A stretch of 64,000 nt of DNA. It comes from Guadua angustifolia (taxonomy: Eukaryota > Streptophyta > Magnoliopsida > Poales > Poaceae). The stretch's first letter is position 1; every line of letters begins with the position of its first letter. The notes under the pieces are model-generated. The model had not been told where the DNA came from and did not search any database. It saw only the letters and a list, made by a program, of their open reading frames with translations. Positions 58,476 through 64,000 of this stretch are shown one piece after another. The stretch is from the NCBI GenBank assembly GCA_036346375.1, contig CM070503.1, positions 5,332,001-5,396,000 on the forward strand. The letters run 5' to 3'. The position numbers were made by a program, and so were the translations under genes.

Positions 58476-59169
58476 GACATTTGTATTATAATATCTAGAT
58501 TCTAGGCGCACAGTTGTGCTGGTAAGTATGCTAGCTAGTTTGAAGAGAATGAACATAGTATTCCACGTATTTGAATTGGGTTATTTTGGTCTACGATCAC
58601 ATCCCTAATTCGTATACACTACATAACATAATGTGATATATAGCTTATCTCCTAATACTACATAACATGAATATGAATACTACTATATAAATCATGTGAT
58701 AAATCATGACAATGTGATATATGGCAATTGTTAGAAAATAAAGAAGATCCACACAAATTTTGGAGATACAATTATGAGAAGGAAAGATTTTGCTCTCCAG
58801 AAGCCTGTCATAGACATTCCATCCACACCCTTTACCTGAAGAGAGGAAGAGAGCCGGGTGCCCTTTACGAGGCATTTTGTGGGAATTCAAAGCACTGGAA
58901 TCACTTGTTACTCCACCTTTCCCCACTCTGAGCCAGGAAAGTGAGAGATGCAACACAGCAGCGCAAAGAAAACTGGCCACTAGCTCGGGCAACATAGGCA
59001 AGGGGACGTAGTGTAGTTAATAGCCATTACGGCACCCCCTGTGCCAAATGGGGCATGTCTCCATAAATTGCCATTAAGCACCCCCCTTCCCTGCCCTGTC
59101 CTCCTCTTCAAAACCCTCACCACCCCTTCGATCTTCCTCTACCATGCACACCAATCCATTCCAGCATCA

Positions 59170-59208
59170 TGATGCTGCTCTCTCTCTCTCTGTCTCTCTC
59201 TCTCTATC
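59170..59208. repeat. (CT)n tract in the probable pri-miR166 leader
   Basis: A run of CTCTCTCT with short interruptions lies about 60 bp before the first hairpin. CT repeats are common in 5' leaders of plant genes. Confidence 0.85.
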
Positions 59209-59265
59209 CTCTCTAATCTCTTATCCTCCATTTCATAGCTCCTCATGAGCTTTTTGTTCATTCGT

Positions 59266-59394
59266 TGGCCATGGTGGTTTGTGGGGAATGTTGGCTGGCT
59301 CGAGGCATTCACGTCCATGCCGGTCGGTAGCCGGCGGGTGGAAGCGTCGGACCAGGCTTCATTCCTCGCAAACTGATACGTACATCCATGGCGT
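59266..59394 (+). ncRNA. MIR166: MIR166 precursor, first of a pair (h-type)
   Basis: The 3' arm (59347-59367) reads TCGGACCAGGCTTC then ATTCCTC, the mature miR166 sequence. The 5' arm (59285-59305) reads GGAATGTTGGCTGGCTCG then AGG, the usual miR166* with one change (GGC for GTC). The stem continues outward, GGCCATGG at the base facing CCATGGCG. The loop between the arms is about 41 nt. miR166 guides cleavage of HD-ZIP III mRNAs (PHB/PHV/REV type), setting organ polarity and vascular and meristem patterning. Processing in the nucleus by DCL1 is family knowledge. Confidence 0.95.
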
Positions 59395-59469
59395 CTATAT
59401 ATGTAGCTAGCTAGGTTATCTAATTGTGCGGCATATAACGCGTGAGATCGCGAGCACATGCTTGGATTA

Positions 59470-59584
59470 GGTTAAGGGGATTGTTGTCTGGCTCGAGGCC
59501 CCCGGTCGACATCGATCTCTTTGACTCTCCTTCACTTGGAGGAGTTGGTCGGCGAGCTCGGACCAGGCTTCAATCCCCTTAACC
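59470..59584 (+). ncRNA. MIR166: MIR166 precursor, second of a pair (k-type variant)
   Basis: The 3' arm (59558-59578) reads TCGGACCAGGCTTC then AATCCCC, a miR166 with a variant 3' end. The 5' arm (59478-59498) reads GGATTGTTGTCTGGCTCG then AGG. The stem base GGTTAAGGGG (59470-59479) pairs perfectly with CCCCTTAACC (59575-59584). It is only about 75 bp after the first hairpin in the same orientation, so both are probably on one primary transcript, as described for the rice miR166k-166h pair. Here the h-type hairpin is 5' of the k-type. Confidence 0.95.
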
Positions 59585-59599
59585 ATGCGGCATTGTCGC

Positions 59600-62460
59600 C
59601 CATTCAATCTACGCATCGTCGTCAAGTGTCCACTGCCAACGACGAAACAACTCGCTGGGCTAATTCGGGAGTAAGGTTGACATATATATATTAATTCTTA
59701 GCTTCAAGCCTTCAACTGTTTGACACTTGCACTGCAGGGTTACTTGTAGATGGCCCATTAATTTGTTTAATTTGCAGCTCTTCGGTCTTCCTCTTCCTAG
59801 CTAGCTACAGCCTGCAGGTAAGTACATGCTTTGGAGTCTGGCAATCATCATATGCAGCATGATGATACTATTCATCGTGATCGGAAGGTTGCTAGTTCTA
59901 TGCATGTTTTTTCATCTTTGATTATTTCCACGGTTTACTCGGCGACGAAGCGAGATCGAAACAGACGAGAGGAGTAGCTAGAGGAGCAGTTTCACATTAG
60001 GCATGATTATGCAATCATTCGAGCGTCTACGTGGAATGATGCGGTCGTAATTGCGGACTAGTGAATGCATCGAGATGATGCATGCGGTGACAAATTTCTT
60101 TTCCCATGTCTTTTCCAACAACAGTACACTACTGATCATCCAGGACACGTCCTTCTTGAGCGTGACAAGAGAGAAAGAGAGGAAGGAGCCCTGCCAGCCA
60201 TGGCCCTGCTGCCCTCCTTAAATGCGCTGACTAGCTCAGCCTCAGATCAGTAGCCTAGCTCTTGCATGTGCGTACATGGATCCACTTCTCCGATCGTGCA
60301 TGGCTAACGTACATGCATGATGCATCTCCAGATGGCATAGACGAGGCTAGCTAGGTTGTTTGTTTGCGTCCCTCACATGGTTATTATATTGCTCAATCAG
60401 ATTAGTGTGTACCATTGCAGCTAGCTTACATGATGAACGGAGAGGAAAAAGGGTGATTGGTCATTGGTGTGTATATTGCTGTATATAGTGCAGTGTCCGA
60501 TGTCTCTGTAAGCCTGTAGGGCAGTAGGGTTTGAGGTTACAGAAGAGAGGAAGAGGGTCAGAAGAAAGGGGCTTTCGGGAGCATGGTATCTCTTTCGTAG
60601 CATTAATGGGAAGGGAATGGCACACCGAGTCGTGGGCCACCTGTGGCTGTGAAGGAGCACATCTGGGCCCTTGTGCACACTACTGATCGATGTAGTACTA
60701 CGTACTTACTCTTCGATATCTTCATGATCCGGTTCATTAGATGAGCAATACTAGCATATATATGTGCATGCATTGATACATTCATACATATGTACATCTC
60801 GGCTGGGCTGGCTAGATGAGACAAATTACACATCGATCTGAGGACGTCCTCGCTCCTTAAGTATATGCTGCGAAAAAAAGTAATTTTTTTCTTTTATTTA
60901 AAATGTCATTTGTTCTTTTTTAGGTTTCCGATGCATGCATATGTATCTGCAGACTTCCTTTTTGTCCATTTTAATATCATCGTCTCCTGATGCACATTAG
61001 CCGCCCCTGTATCTTGCAATTGATGGGCAGTATGTTGCTTGTACGCTTTACCTAGCTTGGTGCGACGGCTTGACCAGCCAAAAGAACCGGTAGATCGAGA
61101 AATATATACACGAAATGGTACCTGTGTTCTCTGTGCGCGCGCATGCACCCGTGGCCTAAGATACGCGCGAGATGGTGTGTGCGACTGTGAGTGACCTCGT
61201 GTGTTCAGTAGCTTTGGCCGGCCGTAAGTTGTTCAGATGCCTCGCAATTTGCAAAGGTGGTCAAGACTCAAAAGAGTAGACTGCGTCGCTTCATTGCATG
61301 CTTGTAGAAGAGGCGCAGTCAGATGCGTACAGTACTATATTGGACATATAGTTGCTTCTAGCTTGTGCCATGTTTTTCCTTGCACGCGCGTATGCCGTGC
61401 TTTGTATCACACTGATTTCAAGACCATGCAGTAGGCTTCCTTCTTCCCGTAATTATAGGAAACTTTGACTTAAGTGTATATTCTGGTCATATCGCTGAAT
61501 GTGAAATCTAGTCCAGTTACATAACATGCTACCTACGCAGCTAACTACATACCGGTCACGTTCGAGCTCGTACGTATATACGTAGTAATTTTTACTGCAG
61601 TTGTGGGACAAGTATACGCATGTACTCCCCCCCACTTAGTATTACTGCTATATACTAGTATATAGTATACAGCTTTGTTTCATCGCTTGTTGCTGGAGTA
61701 GCTAGGTAACATACGTATATAGCAATATTGATTACCATATACTGTACAAGCAATTAAACTACCTGTAAAGACTATCCTCCGCAGAGCTTTTACTTATCTG
61801 AAAGATCTGATTGTGTGGATCGATCGATCTGCCGCATGCGTCATCTATCTATACACATATCCATCTGGCTAGCTAGGAGGGTGCACAGTACAGGAGACAG
61901 CAAGGGAAGTGTATATATTACTAGTACACTACAGGCCGGAGTGAGAGGATGGATATATACTGTATGGAGTACTCACGAGCAAGGCATCCAAATAACGTAG
62001 CATCAGGCACAGTGCCCCCGGCCTCGCATTGCACGCAGACCAGTCGGGGTGATTTGATCGGGACGCTGCCGCTCCGATGGGACGCACGCGCTCGCCTCCA
62101 TCCGTGCCGCCCATACCTTGTCCCCCCGCTCTGTTCCAAGCCTATAACAGTGCGCTACTTGGACCGTGCACAAAGAAACATTGTGATCGATATAACGCCT
62201 TTTACTCAGGCAGGCACTTGCTCTCTTTACTTTACCAATGTTCATCATCCACAGTGCTAGTTATGCATAGAGATTTGAGGTCGACGAGCCGAGCGCACAT
62301 ACCTGATACACACGATGCGTCCAAGATTCCAACCCTTTAATTTGGAGCGTCTCTTCAGCTTGAACGTACGTACGTCCTTCTGAGGAATCCAAGTCAACTA
62401 GGTAGGTGTGTACTCTTGCTTGGGTGTCATCCGCGGCTGCGTATGCCAATACGCGCGGAG
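59600..62460. other. Downstream region of the MIR166 pair, no protein gene recognised
   Basis: The early part may belong to the primary transcript; CCTGCAGGTAAGTACATG at 59812-59829 is a good splice-donor context. Many CTAGCTAGC and GCATGCATG-type palindromes occur, which is common in grass promoters and UTRs. No coding exon, tRNA or transposon end was recognised. Confidence 0.35.
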
Positions 62461-62467
62461 AAAAATG

Positions 62468-62580
62468 GTACTGCCTTCGTTTCAGAATATTCGACCATCA
62501 ACTTTGATCAGTCAGACCAATAGTATTTTTTATAAACATTTAGATTGGTAGTATTAAAATACATTTAGATTGGAAACTGC
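62468..62580. mobile_element. Stowaway-like MITE fragment
   Basis: TACTGCCTTCGTTTCAGAATATTCGACC resembles the Stowaway start. It is followed by the typical GTCAGACCAATAGTATTTTTTATA and ATTTAGATTGG phrases. The following 62580-62760 has CCCCATTTCGTG-like phrases repeated three to four times. Confidence 0.45.
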
Positions 62581-63519
62581 ATTTTTCGTGCATCCGTTCC
62601 GTGGAAATGCAATTTTCGCGCCCCTATTTCGTGTCAATTGTGCGGGAATTTTGCACCTTCGATTTTCCACATCTCCATTTCGTAGCAAATCAAATTCCCG
62701 TGCCCCCATTTCGTGAGGCAAACCAATATCCCACGCTACAATACTAGGGATACTGTAGCAATTTTGAGCTACAATACCGCGGGGATTACCTTCCTATGGA
62801 ACTATATCGCGGAGAGGAGCTATTTTGTAAATTTTTTAAATTAGCTATTTTTGAAAAAAAGGAAGTGGCCAAATATATAGTAGCAGTTCTCCATTGTGTA
62901 AATTATTTTTACTTCTGTCTATAGATTAGATAAAAGTATATTACATATAACTGATGTTAAAACTTCACTGTAGTAGACTCCTTTTTTAAAAAAAAACCTA
63001 GCCTTTTGCCAAACAAAATTACAAAAATAGTCTCCCGACCCACCCTTACCGTGCTAGACAGAAGGCTAGTTTTTTTTAAAAAAAATCAAGGTGGCTGCTG
63101 TAGTAAACTACTAAACTGCTGTTGATACAGCTGTACATACTCTGATACGGTACGCCAACCCGCGCGCCTCCACCGCAGCGGCAAGTCTGTTCATCAGCGG
63201 GAGAAATGCCCGCCCATTTGGAGTCTCGGTTGCCGCCGCGCCTGAAACGAAAGGCGGAGTGCTGCATTTGGGCTTTAGAGAGGCTGTTCTGTGAAGCTCT
63301 CTACGGCGCAGTTGCTACCAGGTCTAACTTGACTGGGCGAGAACATACCCACCCAGGCCGACCTGATTGGATTGCGATGGCCCATGGACGAACCAACGTG
63401 ACCTAGCTCCCCAGCAGCCCAACTCAGAACAAGCGCGCACGCAGTCCCTCGCCAGTTTTGCACATGAGATAATAGTCCGTCGGTCGGACAGAGTCTGAGA
63501 CTCAGCCACAAGAGTCACG

Positions 63520-64000
63520 GGACCGTGATCGGTCAGTCAGCACGGCAGTCAAGGCCGTCCTCTCCTGACGCAGCCCAGCTCAGCCGAGCCGCTGCCACCG
63601 CCGAGCACCTCATGCCACCGGCCGGCGGGCCACCACCTCTCTCTCACCCACGTCTCTCCCGCCCCCCGGTCTTCCCTCCCCGACCGTTACTCCGTTCCAT
63701 CGTCTTTTCAAAAAGGAAACGGCACTCAGCTACCCCACCGAATCGTACTCGCAAACATACAGGTAGGCCCATTATGCCTTCCGATCCCACCAGCCATAGA
63801 CGTAACAGAAAGGCAAGCGAGTGGCAACGGCAAAGACCAGCTGCGTCTGCCTCTGATACCTTTCTCTCTTCCCCTAGCCTGGCACAGATTCCCAGAGCTG
63901 CCAAAAGCAAACACCCCTCGCGTCCTCGTCCTCCCGCCATTACTCACCAGGGCACCGACGCACCCCTCCCACTCCGCCACTGACATGCGGCCCACGCCAC
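63520..64000 (+). promoter_or_regulatory. GC-rich, C-rich tract at the right edge, possible 5' region of the next gene
   Basis: The tract is rich in C on the plus strand with CTCTCTCACC-type pyrimidine stretches, as in grass 5' UTRs and promoters. An open frame (63525-63983) is low-complexity Pro/Ser/Arg and has no domain. It may belong to a plus-strand gene starting beyond the window. Confidence 0.3.

Noticed and set aside
63525..63983. 152-codon plus-strand gene at the right edge
   Set aside because: Low-complexity Pro/Ser/Arg composition, typical of a translated GC-rich 5' region. No domain is visible.
1..64000. tRNA, rRNA and snoRNA genes
   Set aside because: I saw no convincing A/B-box tRNA cloverleaf or rRNA segment by eye. 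A tRNAscan or Infernal run would be decisive and could still find one.

Overview
This window is plant nuclear DNA, almost certainly from a grass (Poaceae). The evidence is GT/AG-split genes with long introns, GC-rich first exons, a dense load of LTR, CACTA, hAT, Helitron and MITE-type elements, and grass-like orthologues. No bacterial, organellar or viral genome features were seen. I could build three complete protein-coding genes and one miRNA cluster. They are, left to right: a CPR5-type nuclear-envelope/nucleoporin protein (+, 4240-8238, five exons); an intronless E-class PPR protein that looks like the plastid RNA-editing factor CLB19 (+, 13428-14906); a MEKK-type MAP kinase kinase kinase (-, 21400-16425, eight exons), convergent with the PPR gene; and a head-to-tail pair of MIR166 precursors (+, about 59266-59584). 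The pairing of a CPR5 gene with two MIR166 hairpins suggests synteny with the rice chromosome 2 arm carrying a CPR5 paralogue and the MIR166 h/k pair. That is inference from memory.

Layout. 1-2.1 kb may hold the end of a minus-strand gene running off the left edge. 2.35-3.7 kb is an LTR fragment, a foldback MITE and a (TA)n tract, directly before CPR5. CPR5 intron 1 carries a 62-bp tandem duplication and a 501-bp hAT-type element with 8-bp target duplications. 8.4-13.2 kb is repeats: a copia-like LTR start, a roughly 103-bp diverged tandem repeat and a MITE. 13.4-21.4 kb holds the PPR and MAPKKK genes.

21.8-48.9 kb is a nested transposon block. It contains a Helitron-type 3' end with internal tandem repeats, foldback elements, and a probable gene-capturing Helitron (25352-30650). 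The Helitron carries a broken fragment of TON2/FASS (PP2A B'' regulatory subunit) and a broken NBS-LRR fragment. A 3.64-kb direct tandem duplication (27998-31633 and 31634-35268) covers the NBS fragment. Next come a long LTR, more Helitron-like elements, a solo LTR with a perfect 5-bp duplication (41525-43158), and an Ac/Ds-like hAT element with a perfect 8-bp duplication (43620-45025).

48988-52373 is a CACTA (En/Spm) element with GGA target duplications and a decayed transposase-associated gene. 53.7-55.2 kb has another foldback element and diverged tandem repeats. From about 56 kb to the end there are few recognisable transposons around the MIR166 pair. The last 0.5 kb is GC-rich and may be the 5' region of the next gene.

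The host genes do not form a pathway. CPR5 and the MAPKKK both belong to families used in stress and immune signalling, CLB19 acts in plastid RNA editing, and miR166 targets HD-ZIP III mRNAs. Most of the window's unusual biology is in its transposons.
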